Assembly (NCBI RefSeq): GCF_964204865.1
Contig: NC_135262.1
Location: 11,966,001 to 12,030,000 of the forward strand
From: Styela clava
Lineage: Eukaryota; Chordata; Ascidiacea; Stolidobranchia; Styelidae
Reading direction: 5' to 3'
DNA length: 64,000 bases
Shown: positions 1-11,138 of the stretch, one piece after another
Layout: every line of letters starts with the position of its first letter
Numbering within the stretch: position 1 is the first letter of the stretch
Made by a program: the position numbers and the translations under genes
Notes under the pieces: model-generated
Databases searched by the model: none
Told to the model about the DNA's origin: nothing
The model's input: only the letters and a program-made list of their open reading frames with translations

Positions 1-1026
1 TTGGTGTTGGTTGATGACCGCTATAAATACTTATTCAACCACGGCGAAGTCCCAATTTGGTCGCCATGCAGAGACATAGGGATTTCAGTGCAGAAATCTC
101 CCATTGAAAGCGCATTACAAGAGTGTACTATTTTGAAACGGAGCCATGAATTAGCAATAATTATTAGGAACAGAGATCTAAATCTAAAAACAGTGTCATT
201 TTACGTCTAACTCATGCAGTAATTTCAGTATTCAAGTCTATTTTACTTTGCAATCAAACTATCCTGCCATTGGCCCATTACTGACTTTACAACCCAAAAA
301 GCTTAATAATGTTAAAAAAAAACTAACAACAAGCAACTACTGAAGCTAGGATTAACTTTGCAGGTTCAAATTAACAAATAGTCTACTGGCTTAAAGGTAA
401 AATGGGGTTTAATTTTACCAATCAAATTTCTGAAACCAATTACCAATGGCTACAGGCCGACCCAGATTTTTTTGATGGCTGAATTTAATAATAACTGAGT
501 AATTAAATACTAAAATCCAAATACATACTTATATAAACAGTATTCTCAACTGAAAATACTTAATTACTGAAAATATGAAAACCTACAGGCCAGTATATCA
601 AAAAATCACAGTCTGAGCAAACTGAAAATTTTGTACCCCTTGATGCATGATGTGCCAAATTTGTCACATGCCTTACCACCCAAATTTTTCGAAATGCTGA
701 AGAAATAGGTAAAAGCTGCTAAGGTAGGCCTCTTCATTGCTAAATTACCCACTACTACGAATTTTTGCACCTCCCCCATCCCAACTGACACAAGATCACA
801 ATCAAACAGGGATAGCCTATCAGCACAGCAACCCAGCGCGAAGGCTGCAACCTTCTCATGAAATTCGGAAAATTTCCTCCGTTTATCACGCAATAGAGAA
901 AATGCGTCGTGGACGCATAGTAACCAAGTTACTAAACAGCGTAACCAAGTGGAGCAATATAAAAAACAACACGTGACCAAAATAGAAGGTGTTTTCCCTG
1001 ATTGACCCGCCATGCATTAAAGGGCT
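1..1026. other. Left edge, no recognised gene
   Basis: AT-rich sequence with no gene I can recognise. The longest open frame is 135 codons on the minus strand (606-1013). It starts with a Met and has a Cys- and Leu-rich N-terminal third, but it has no paralog in the window and no motif I know. A 69-codon frame at 1-209 runs off the left edge and is equally unidentified. Either could be one exon of a host gene; nothing in the sequence settles it. Confidence 0.4.
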
Positions 1027-3433
1027 AAACATCATGTCATATAGCTAAGGTTAGTTGGAGTCCGGATAAATGATTTGCGTAGTTTCAAATATTGCAATAA
1101 ATAATACCATATTATAAATGCAGAATATTCGATATAACACCCTTAATCTTGAATTATGCTTGTTTCGTTTAGATGCATACTAACTCAAAAATCTTAGAAA
1201 ATAAGAAACTAAAAATAAATTATTGAAAATGATTCCATTGTAAAACTATCAAACGCATTAAAATGAAATCTGTCAATTCATGACAATATTCACTTAAGAA
1301 CGAATCAACAGATCTGAATCTTGTATCTGAAGACATCACAGTCGAAAACCATTAGTTATTAGTTTGATATAATATATATCAGGGGTGGCCAACAAGTCCA
1401 ATCGCCACGTCTCGAGCGGTCGATTGCGTCTGATGTTGAGTTAATTTTCTTGAAATAATAATTGTCTCGAACCAGTTGTTTGTTTTACACCAGGAAGAAT
1501 ACAGTACTTTACATGCACAAAATACAATATATGTATTTTTTTAGTGCAGGTAATTAAAATACAATCACCAATTTATTTATCTTTCAAATCCCATTGTTGT
1601 GATTTGTTATGTTGCCATGACACCCATTTTATGAATGTGCATGAAACTTTCATGTGTTTTTTAATTTTAAATATTTAAACTTAGTGTTGTTAATTAAATT
1701 TTCAATCACCACCTACATGAGTTGGTTAACTCACATTGTTATGATATTGTTTTGTTGCCACGGCACCCATTGTATAAATATGCTTGCAATTGCTGTTCTT
1801 GCTTTAGTTGAAATATGTATGTCTGAGGAAGTTTGACCGTGGTCAGACGAAACGTTACAGAAATATATTTGTGTTAGTGTGCAGCAAGACTATTTATTGA
1901 ATTACACATACGGTATTTGAGTCTGGGCAAGCCCGATAAAGCATATTGTGACGTAACGAATGCACGTTTGACCGCTGCCAGGGTTTAAAAATGGAGTGCC
2001 GAGACTGAAAAACGATCCTACAACAACTTCCGCAGCATGCGAAAGTTATTGTCTCACTCTAACACTCTAAAAGTAGTGTGATAAATTTCATTCGCAATTT
2101 CTAATTCTAAGCAAGCGAAGAATCGCATTCAGAGTACTTCGAATTGTAAATTAGATACTGAAGTTTGAGCAGTAATGTGCATTCATGGTTTGGAAATATT
2201 TATTTTTTGCTATTCAGATACATGAATACATGGTAAGGTTTCTTGAGGAATTTTCAACACTTACGACTAAAAATTAGGCAGGCCATATACTTGAATTGTA
2301 TGATTTGAATAAATTTTAAATAAATGATGAAACATTTACTTCGGGTGACTAGATTGACGGGTACTCGCATCCGAGAACCAAAAACCCGATTTGCAAAAAA
2401 AACATCTTCCTTTTGCCTGGTCGCCTTGCCAAATTTAGCACGGATTAGTTTTGTGTCAAATGTTCATTTGTTCCCGAAACCCTGAATATACTTTCGTATC
2501 AAGTTTCTTGACGCGCAACGATATCTGACTCCGACTGCGCTTTCGAACTAAAGTGCTCTCGGTTGCCTAATCCTAAATGAGTTTCTAGTCTAACAGACAA
2601 GATTAGACCATGCACATGAAAATATGAGACTATTCATTCAAGTATTTGTATACTCGTAATAGATGACACACATTCATCATCTATATTTTGCGAAGTAATT
2701 GCAATTTAAAAAAATAGAATGGGCTATTTTATCGAGGTCAAACTGTAAGCTTAAAAGAGATCTAATAGCGATAATTTGAGAGTTTGAGTTTTGAAAACCA
2801 CATGACAAAAAGTCCATAATTTCATAAATTGGATTATCTGTTAAATGACTTGTTGCTGAAACTTACGAAGTCGTGAGTTAAACTTTAAACATATATAAAT
2901 CAGCGAATTTTCAGTCAAACTTAATTTTTTTTGCATCAGTCGATATTGGAATTTTGTATTCATATCTTAGGGGAATGGTTTCAATTAAATATTTGACCTT
3001 TAATCCCAAAATGGAAAATTTGTAATATTGCATTTGGATTGCAATTTTTAGTATATTCGGATAGATTTCAACATAAGAAAGCTAAAAATGTTATTATCGA
3101 TAAAATTCCAAAAAATTGGATTTTAAATTTATTTTTTTATCGTTTTTTGGCCATAACTTTTGATATATTAAATGAAAACCAATGATGTTAATACCAATCA
3201 ATGGTATTTCAGAGACGCATACCACAATACTTGATGAGATTGAATTCTTAGAAAACGAATTGAGAATTTTGAGGTTCGCAAATGAATGTGGTTAGAAAAC
3301 TAATGATCGCATATCGAAGTTAATATAGGGTTTCATCGATTATCTCAATTTTGTGTGTTGGATGTCGCTTTTTTTGTTGTCAAATATTTTTGACTATAAT
3401 AAGTGTATTACACGTGCTTTACATTAGTTTTAG
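1027..3433 (+). repeat. Dispersed/duplicated non-coding repeat, copy 1
   Basis: This segment matches 9049-11039 in the same orientation, about 8 kb away. Shared landmarks include TAAACATCATG at the start, CAGGGGTGGCCAACAAGTCC in the middle and GTGTATTACACGTGCTTTAC at the end. It has no coding capacity and no terminal inverted repeats that I can see. The two copies differ by small indels plus two larger ones. Copy 1 has an extra piece at about 1534-1905, and copy 2 has an extra ~110 bp near 10,309-10,420. The copies flank sulfotransferase gene 1, so they may be the edges of an old segmental duplication or two insertions of one element. Confidence 0.75.
1534..1905 (+). mobile_element. ~370-bp insertion with retroelement-like tail module
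   Basis: This piece is present in repeat copy 1 and absent from copy 2, where the flanks are joined near position 9567. It holds two diverged ~100-bp direct sub-repeats, each starting with CAATCACCA. It then carries a 60-nt module (1823-1882) starting CTGAGGAAG, with a short hairpin, GACGAAACGTTACAG, and ending GTGTTAGTGTGC. The same module occurs on the minus strand at about 41,359-41,418. A CTGANGA/CGAAAC pair of boxes around a stem recalls the tails of Penelope-like elements and the hammerhead core. The family assignment is inference. Confidence 0.45.
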
Positions 3434-4386
3434 GCAAAAAAATCTAGAAATTATTGATTCATGATGGTCAGGATTTCGAAATCGCCATAAATATTAAGTT
3501 GTCTTGCGATAATTTATTGTATTAGCAACTAAAAGTATTTATATTAGCAAGTTAAAACTACACGTAGTATTTTGGTACTTCCCACCCTTAAATCGAACCA
3601 TCACCTGAATAATTAACCGTTCTTTAAAATAAAATATATTCTTTCAAATATAGTTGCCATTTCTAAAAAACTTTTACCATTACCAGAAACTTTTTCCAAT
3701 AAATGCAATATTTCGTGTTCTGATGACCGTAAGTTGCATAATTATATAATTAAAACTGGAGAACAAAGGGAATGAGGGTGGAGTTGCCGTACATAAACGT
3801 GTCCTAATTCCTACGTTGCCACAAGTCTCAGCAACCAGTTCTACCGCATTTGTTTAATTAGGAATGCTGTCGCTAAAAGAATAACATGATTTTTTGAATG
3901 TGCCACAAGTCCAGTTTGTTAAAATGGATTTCGGAGCTAATTAGATCTTTTTAATCTGAATTTCAACTGTGCGTTCAATTTTCGATTTCAAGCAATATAT
4001 TTATCTGAGTGGGAGGGGTCCAAATTAGCTCACAGTGTATAGGGCAATGGTTCCCAAACTTTTTGAAAAAATTCCATGACGGACCCCTTGCATTTTTTTT
4101 TTAATTTTAATGATTGTTGCAGCGTTAGATACAGCTCTGTAGTTAGTGAAATTGTGGTGGCTTGAATTAAACTCACTCTCTCTCTCTGTGATAGCACAGG
4201 CCCACAGCTCTGTGACACCACAATGGGGCAGGGCGATCGAAACAGATAGTAAGAATCAGTGTCCCCAGCAGTGATTGCGAAGCAGCAAAAAGCGACAAAT
4301 GTGTATTTGGAAATTTAAGCACTTTATTACTTATGGATTTAAATCGGTAAGTATGTTGATAGGAGGTATTTGTCTGTCTGTCTTTC
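3434..4386. other. Intergenic, hAT-like terminus at 4045
   Basis: No gene seen. At 4045 the sequence CAATGGTTCCCAAACTTTTT followed by GGACCCC resembles the outer end of non-autonomous hAT elements, such as the one at 61,279 in this window. I found no matching opposite end and no second copy of the possible 8-bp target GTATAGGG (4037-4044). It is therefore at best a solo or truncated end. Confidence 0.35.
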
Positions 4387-4566
4387 TGTATGTATGTATG
4401 TATGTATGTATGTATGTATGTATGTATGTATGTATGTATGTATGTATGTATGTATGTATGTATGTATGTATGTATGTATGTATGTATGTATGTATGTATG
4501 TATGTATGTATGTATGTATGTATGTATGTATGTATGTATGTATGTATGTCTGTATGTATGTATGTA

Positions 4567-4620
<54 letters not shown>
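4387..4620 (+). repeat. Compound microsatellite (TGTA)n then (TG)n
   Basis: About 185 bp of near-perfect TGTA tetranucleotide is broken once by CTG near 4549. It runs directly into about 48 bp of TG dinucleotide. All frames stay open across it, which produces spurious Tyr-Val-Cys-Met and His-Thr repeat frames on both strands. These are not genes. Confidence 0.98.
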
Positions 4621-4621
<1 letters not shown>

Positions 4622-6612
4622 TTGAATCTACTCAAGATTTTGCATGTGCATTCCTCATATCTTGTAACAGAAGCCTATTGATTTTGGGCGAATTATGTCG
4701 TTTAATTATCGAGTTATTAATTAATTAGTGATGGGACACAATGTGTCACTATGGAGTAAAAGCGCTGTTTTGGGGATCCCCTAACTTTCGATCGATAAGT
4801 TTTCGGCCTCTGACCAATATTCTCGTTTTTGTATTATCAAGCTATTAGCGGTCGCCGCGTTTGCGCATTGGTGAAAATAGCCTATAATGACGTTTTCTTG
4901 TAGCGTACTATTCAATAACTACGTGAATTCAAACTGTCTTTAAATTTTAATCTAATTGTGTTCAACTCGCAATTGCGTCCACCATAAAAGAACATTACTT
5001 TATACATAATAAGGCGACACCAAAAGACGCCCTTAAGACGCCCCCCCCCCCAAAAAAAAAAAATCAGGCCAAAAATTTTTGTATACAAAAGCGACTTATT
5101 CGCCAGGATATACAGTATATTGATGAATCTAAAATTGATCAATGCTAGAATGTACAGAACTGATTGGTTTGAAAATCTTAATATTTAATGCCTAAAACAA
5201 AAATTAATCAGGTGTCTACAAAACTAATGATATTTGACATTTAACGAATTTGACAAGTAACGAATGGAACTTTGGCAACTTCATTCACAAGTTGTGGCAA
5301 ACAGTGATTCATAGCCGGTCGTTGAAATAAAACTATTATTATGCAACTTACTAAATATTAGTTGGCAGAACAAAACAACACAATAAAGTTTTTATATATG
5401 ATCCACTGATATGATATATCGGCAAACCCTGAAAAGAAACTCAATTTCTAATAATATCACAAAAAGACTTTATTCTATCGCTCTGGAGAGGATTATCATG
5501 CTCCATATATTCTCATGGCTGCCATAATTAGATAGTGAGATATTTTGCACACTTGAAGTGATATCCCCATCAATTCGAATAATTATGGGAAATTCTTGCC
5601 AAGTACGGTAAGGCGAGCAAGATCCTTATGCACAAACTGAATTCATCCTTTATTTGGATCGATAGCTAAAACCGACTTCTCATCGCTCCTGACTAAGCAG
5701 ATACATACTATATATGACGTAATAGGTCCAGTCTGCAGGTTTGCACACTTATGGTGAAATTTACCATTACAGTATCCCAAGTTCCAGATATGTTTCTGGC
5801 GAATTATTGAAATACAATACGATAGCGAATTTTTATTCCTGTCAATCCTCAAATTCTTGTTAAAAGATAACAGGGTTTAAGAGGAGAAATCAAGATATAT
5901 TATATTTGTAGCCCCAACTTAACAAAAATAACTGCTGGATAGATAGCTGAGCCTAGAAACTGTCGGCAAAAACAAGAATCACACAAAGTTTTAGAATTTT
6001 TTGCTCAAGGGATTCCTAAAGAAAATAAAGCCCAAGGCGTCTATTCAACTAGTGGAACAATTGCTTCAAAATTTTCAGTGGGTAAAAATTGTTGTCGTAG
6101 CTTGAATTCTATTGTTTTTATTTAGTTCAACAAGCTACGAAGGCTCTACGGGATTATTTTTTGTGCGTGGTGACGCTGTCAAAATTAAAAATTGCGCTCC
6201 TGGTGGCCGTTCGCGTTTGCGATCTGGTAGCCAGTCCAAGGTGGTAAGACTACGGTACTTGTAGTCCCATACCCGTACTACTTCATTTTGGACTGCGTGT
6301 CTATATTTTGAGCATATATCTCTTGTTTTATTTGCACTCTAAGAAAAGATGAACGTTGCAGATGCAGTACAAATAAGCGATAATTTAAATGCCTTTGTGG
6401 CGGGTTGAAGCGCGCGTGCTTCGTTTCGGAATTCGTATGATAAAGTTGGGGGTTAGTTAATGATTAATGCAATTTCTGCCGGCGTTCAAATATGCAATAC
6501 ATGTTCAAACACGGTTGTAAATATATTAGGTCAAATAGTTGTAACTTGACTAGCTACTATTTTCTAAGTCGAGATTGCAGTGGACTGTGATAATCAAGCA
6601 AGACGACATAAA
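4621..6612. other. Intergenic and 5' flank of sulfotransferase gene 1
   Basis: Nothing recognisable was found: only short spurious frames and a C-run/A-run junction at 5041-5062. The last few hundred bases are the 5' flank of the gene starting at 6613. The reading frame is open upstream of that ATG back to at least 6580, but it has no upstream in-frame ATG. Confidence 0.5.
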
Positions 6613-8485
6613 ATGAAGGTGATATGTGCAGGAATGTCAAAATGTGGAACGAAAAGTATGCATTCTGCTTTAGAAGAACTCGGATTCGAAGTGCATGACT
6701 TCCCAGAAGCATATTACAATTTTGAATCGAAATATCTCAAATTCATTTCCAGAGGATGGACCTCTAGGGAGTTCCAAGTAATGTACAATAATGTCGATGC
6801 TGTGGTGGACGCTCCAACTTATTACTACTGGGAAGAATTGATGGAGGCTTTTCCGGAAGCAAAGGTTGGATATATTTACATTACTTTTGGTAATTCAGCA
6901 TTTCATATACTTGTATGAACTTGTACTCGATGAAGTTGGTTAAAATTAAATGACGTTTTGTTTTTTCTGTTTGCAAAATTAGAAGGCAGGTGAAATTATA
7001 TATAAATAGACCTTCTTTCTGAATATCTTATGATTTCTGACTCCAACAAACAAGTTAAAAGCACAACATCAATGAAATCTAACTAAAAATTTATAATCTC
7101 TCATATGCGACACGTTGCAAACGTTGACAGTTTGGTCCAGCATATGTCAATCTTTGAAAAGGCAAGGCAAAAATGCTCTTGTCTATGACTATAGGTTCCT
7201 TTAAATCACCCATATTGTAACAAGAAGATTAAATTGGGTTCCACAACACTTTCTTGCAAAGATTTCTTCAAACAAGTCAGAAAGATTTGCTAATTTGCCT
7301 ATTCAACAGGTAATTCTAATGACTAGGGACGACGAAGAAATTTGGTTTGAAAGTATTAAAAAACAGCTGCTTTCAGTTAATGGATTGCATAGTTACTACT
7401 ATCAACTTTTTTCGCCAACCTGGAGAAAATTTTGGAAATTTGCAATAAATTGTTGTAAGTAACATTAAATTCTTTTGAAAAACATTTTTCTCAATTTTTC
7501 ATCAAGAAAATTTTTTCTATCGAGGTTTGCCAAGATAAGCAGCTCTATTTTAAATAAGTTTTTTAATGATCATTTCAAAAATGCATTGGTGCAATAAGCT
7601 AAGTTAGATAATCAGAATTTTCCAATTTTCAGTTATCAAATATAAAATGGGGAAAATAATAAACATTTGCTATAATGCAACATATTCACATAAAAAATGA
7701 GATACTACATTTTTAGTTTGCTAAACTAGCTCAAAACATTCCTCATTGCAATAAATTGAATCAACCACGAAAGTTGTATTGCATTTGCGACTTGAACATA
7801 CAATATTCATTTTAATATTTAGGTAACCTTGCTTTTGGACGAGAACAATATAGTTGTATGTACTTTGGAGAGAAAGACCCCCCTAAACTCCCTTACGTGC
7901 TGGCGTATAAAAAGCACATTGCTCATCTAATTCAGGTACGTTGAATTCACAAACGGCTTATGGGGAAAATAGCAACATTTGGATGTTGCAAAATGTTTTA
8001 GTGTTATAGACTATTAATTTACTTTAATTAGATTAGTATCTATTAGATTTGCCTAAATCGCCTTGTAAACTTCTTAGTTGTTGCAGCACGCAAACAACTA
8101 TTAATTAAATGCATTGGATAAAATATCAACTCGAGGTTTCAAATATAAAACAACAAAAAAATATATTCCATGCGGTATTTAGAAAAAAACATACGAACAA
8201 ACTAAAATGACCTAACTTAAAAAAAATGAACCATATTTCATAATTCAGAGATGCCCAAAAGATCGTCTTCTAATTTACAACTGCAAAAGTGGATGGAAAC
8301 CTCTGTGTAAATTTCTTGGAAAGGACGTACCAAGAAAGGATTTTCCCTGGATAAACAAAAACTGTGAATTGGCAAACATGCTTTGGGAAATGCCAATGTT
8401 CAAGAAAGCTAAAAATGAAATGTTAACAAATTCTACTCTGTTGTTTGCTGGTATTATATTCGCTGGATATTACTTTGTAAAATAA
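6613..8485 (+). CDS. Sulfotransferase-like protein (Sulfotransfer_4 type), gene 1
   Basis: Predicted P-loop sulfotransferase of 248 aa. Such enzymes move a sulfo group from PAPS to an acceptor; the acceptor here is unknown. Exons are 6613-6864, 7310-7454, 7823-7935 and 8249-8485, all with GT..AG introns and the phases seen in the paralogs. Exon 1 starts MKVICAGMSKCGTKSMH, the 5'-phosphosulfate-binding loop. It ends in the family motif with DAPTYYYWEELMEAFPEAK. Exon 2 opens VILMTRDDEEIW, the 3'-phosphate-binding R..S region. Exon 4 carries DRLLIYNCKSGWKPLCKFLG, typical of the family's C-terminal half. The last ~17 residues are hydrophobic (LLFAGIIFAGYYF), suggesting a C-terminal membrane anchor. 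The start is the ATG shared by all paralogs. AATAAA lies at 8858. The gene looks intact. Confidence 0.87.
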
Positions 8486-9048
8486 GGTTGGAATTAAATA
8501 AGCTGCATGTGCTATTAATACAAGAGAGCTACGCCAAGATATATGGACACGTCTGTTCGCAGTACAGTATGGTTTACCGTACCGTCAGATCACAGTGTAC
8601 AAAAATATTCACACTAAGCGATGCAGTACAGTCGGACACAAAATGGCGTCCGATGCCCGCAAAACGTTCGATGAAAAGCTACTTTCAGATTTTCCACTAG
8701 GTGTCCAAAAAGGTCAAAGAACAAGAACAACAACAACAACATAATATTAAAACGATCGCTATGTACACTACGTGTCCAATAACTTGAAGGTGATTGTAAT
8801 GTATACCTCCGTTGTTAAAACACGCTTTCCTATATTTCTTGAAACATATGACACATAAATAAAACGCAAATAAAACATATTGTTACATTATTTTTCAATA
8901 TATTTCATGCAACACATATTATTCATCAAAGAAAAAAAACATATAAAGTATTTATGAAAATAATAAATTTTTCGTACCGGTATTGCAAACTGTTATTCGC
9001 TTATGTGGAAACTCCAGTAGCGCGATAGAAACGTGTGATCGGGCATGT
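8486..9048. other. 3' flank of gene 1 with TIR-like pair
   Basis: This is the probable 3' UTR of gene 1, with polyadenylation signals near 8858 and 8870. A ~233-bp stretch (8545-8777) is bounded by GGACACGT and its reverse complement. It could be a small inverted-repeat element in the UTR, but there is no convincing target duplication. Confidence 0.35.
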
Positions 9049-11039
9049 TAAACATCATGCCATATACCTAAGGTTAGGTGGAGTCAGGATAAATGATTTG
9101 CGTAGTTTCAAATATTGCAATAAATAATACCATATTATAAATGCAGAATATTCGATATAACACCCTTAATCTTGAATTATGCTTGTTTCGTTTAGATGCA
9201 TACTAACTCAAAAATCTTAGAAAATAAGAAACTAAAAATAAATTATTGAAAATGATTCCACTTTGCATTGTAAAACTATCAAACGCATTAAAATGAAATC
9301 TGTCAATTCATGACAATATTAACTTAAGAATGAATCGACAGATCTGAATCTTGTATCTGAAGACATCACAGTCGAAAACCATTAGTTATTAGTTTGATAT
9401 ATATAATATATATCAGGGGTGGCCAACAAGTCCAATCGCCACGTCTCAGGCGGTCGATTGCGTCTGATGTTGAGTTAATTTTCTTGAAATAATAATTGTC
9501 TCGAACCAGTTGTTTGTTTTACACCAGGAAGAATACAGTACTTTACATGCACAAAATACAATATATACATACGGTATTTGAGTCTGGGCAAGCCCGATAA
9601 AGCATATTATGACGTAACAAATGCACGTTTGTCCGCTGCCAGGGTTTAAAAATGGAGTGCCGAGACTGAAAAACGATCCTTCCGCAGCATGCGAAAGTTA
9701 TTGTCTCACTCTAACACTCTAAAAGTAGTGTGATAAATTTCATTCGCAATTTCTAATTCTAAGCAAGCGAAGAATCGCATTTAGAGGACTTCGAAATTGT
9801 AAATTAGATACTGAAGTTTGAGCAGTGATGTTCATTCATGGTTTGGGAATACTTATTTTTTGCTATTCAGATACATGAATACTTGGTAAGGTTTCTTGAG
9901 GAATTTTCAACACTTACGACTAAAAATTAGGCAGGCCATATATTTGAATTGTATGATTTGAATAAATTTTAAATAAATGATGAAACATTTACTCCGGGTG
10001 ACTAGATTGACGGGTACTCGCATCCGAGAACCAAAAACCCGATTTGCAAAAAAAAACATCTTCCTTTTGTCTGGTCGCCTTGCCAAATTTAGCACGGATT
10101 AGTTTCGTGTCAAATGTTCATTTGTTCCCGAAACCCTGCAAGTTTCTTGACGCGCAACGATGTCTGACTCCGACTGCGCTTTCGAACTAAAGTGCTCTCG
10201 GTTGCCTAATCCTAAATGAGTTTCAGGTCTAACAGACAATATTAGACCATGCACATGAAAATATGAGACTATTCATTTAAGTATTTTTATACTCGTAATA
10301 TATGACACACATTAAGAAAATAACAAAATGACAGTATCCATACTGAAAAGTATTTATTAGTGTTGCAGTGTATCTGATTTGTTCAGAACTCAAATCTTAT
10401 CGTTTACAAAATTATATTTTGCCAAGTAATTGCAATTTAAAAAAATAGAATAGGATATTTTATTGAGGTGAAAGTGTAACCTGAAAAGAGATCTCACAGC
10501 AATTTTTTGAGAGTTGTTCATAGTGGAGTTTTGAATACCACATAACAAAATGTACATAATTTCATAAATTGGATTATCTGCTAATGTTAAATTTCAATTG
10601 AATATTTGACCTTTCACCCCAAAATCGAAAATTTGTAATATTGCATTTGGATTGCAATTTTTAGTATATTCAAATAGATTTCAACATAAGGAAGCTAAAA
10701 ATGTTATTATCGATAAAAATCGGAAAAATTGGATTATAAATTTGGTTTTTTTTTTTATCGTTTTTTGATATATTTAATGAAAACCAATGATGTTAATACC
10801 AATCAATGGTATTTCAGTGACGCATACAACGATACTTGATGAGATTGAATTCTTAGAAAAGAAATTGAGAAATTTGAGGTTCGCAAATAAATGGGGTTAG
10901 AAAACTAATTATCGCATATCGAAGTTACTATAGGGTTTCATCGATTATCTCAAGTTTGTGCGTTCGATGTCGTTTTTTTGTTTTATTCAAATATATTTGA
11001 CTATAATATGTGTATTACACGTGCTTTACATTACTTTAG
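9049..11039 (+). repeat. Dispersed/duplicated non-coding repeat, copy 2
   Basis: Direct copy of 1027-3433. It lacks the 370-bp insertion found there, has its own ~110-bp extra piece (about 10,309-10,420), and lacks part of the 2,860-2,960 region. It has no coding capacity. Just past its end (11,039-11,125) the motif GGGACATAGC recurs about three times within 90 bp. Confidence 0.75.
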
Positions 11040-11138
11040 GGACATATCGGAATTGCGATTTTGGAAGGGACATAGCCATTTTAGTAGGGACATAGCAAGC
11101 ATATGGGACATAGCCATTTTATAACTACCCCAAATTGA

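Noticed and set aside
606-1013. 135-codon minus-strand ORF
   Set aside because: No motif or paralog, and composition is not clearly coding. It is left as unrecognised rather than called a gene.
1823-1882. Functional hammerhead ribozyme
   Set aside because: There is an extra base before stem II, stems I/III are not evident by eye, and the second copy has a mutated GAAA box. It is kept only as a finding to test.
4045-4280. Complete hAT MITE starting at CAATGGTTCCCAAAC
   Set aside because: Only one end is recognisable; no inverted partner or second 8-bp target copy was found.
4275-4728. Long Tyr-Val-Cys-Met and His-Thr repeat ORFs
   Set aside because: They are translations of a TGTA/TG microsatellite on both strands, not genes.
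8545-8777. Small TIR element in the 3' UTR of gene 1
   Set aside because: Only an 8-bp inverted match and no target duplication, so support is too weak for a mobile-element call.
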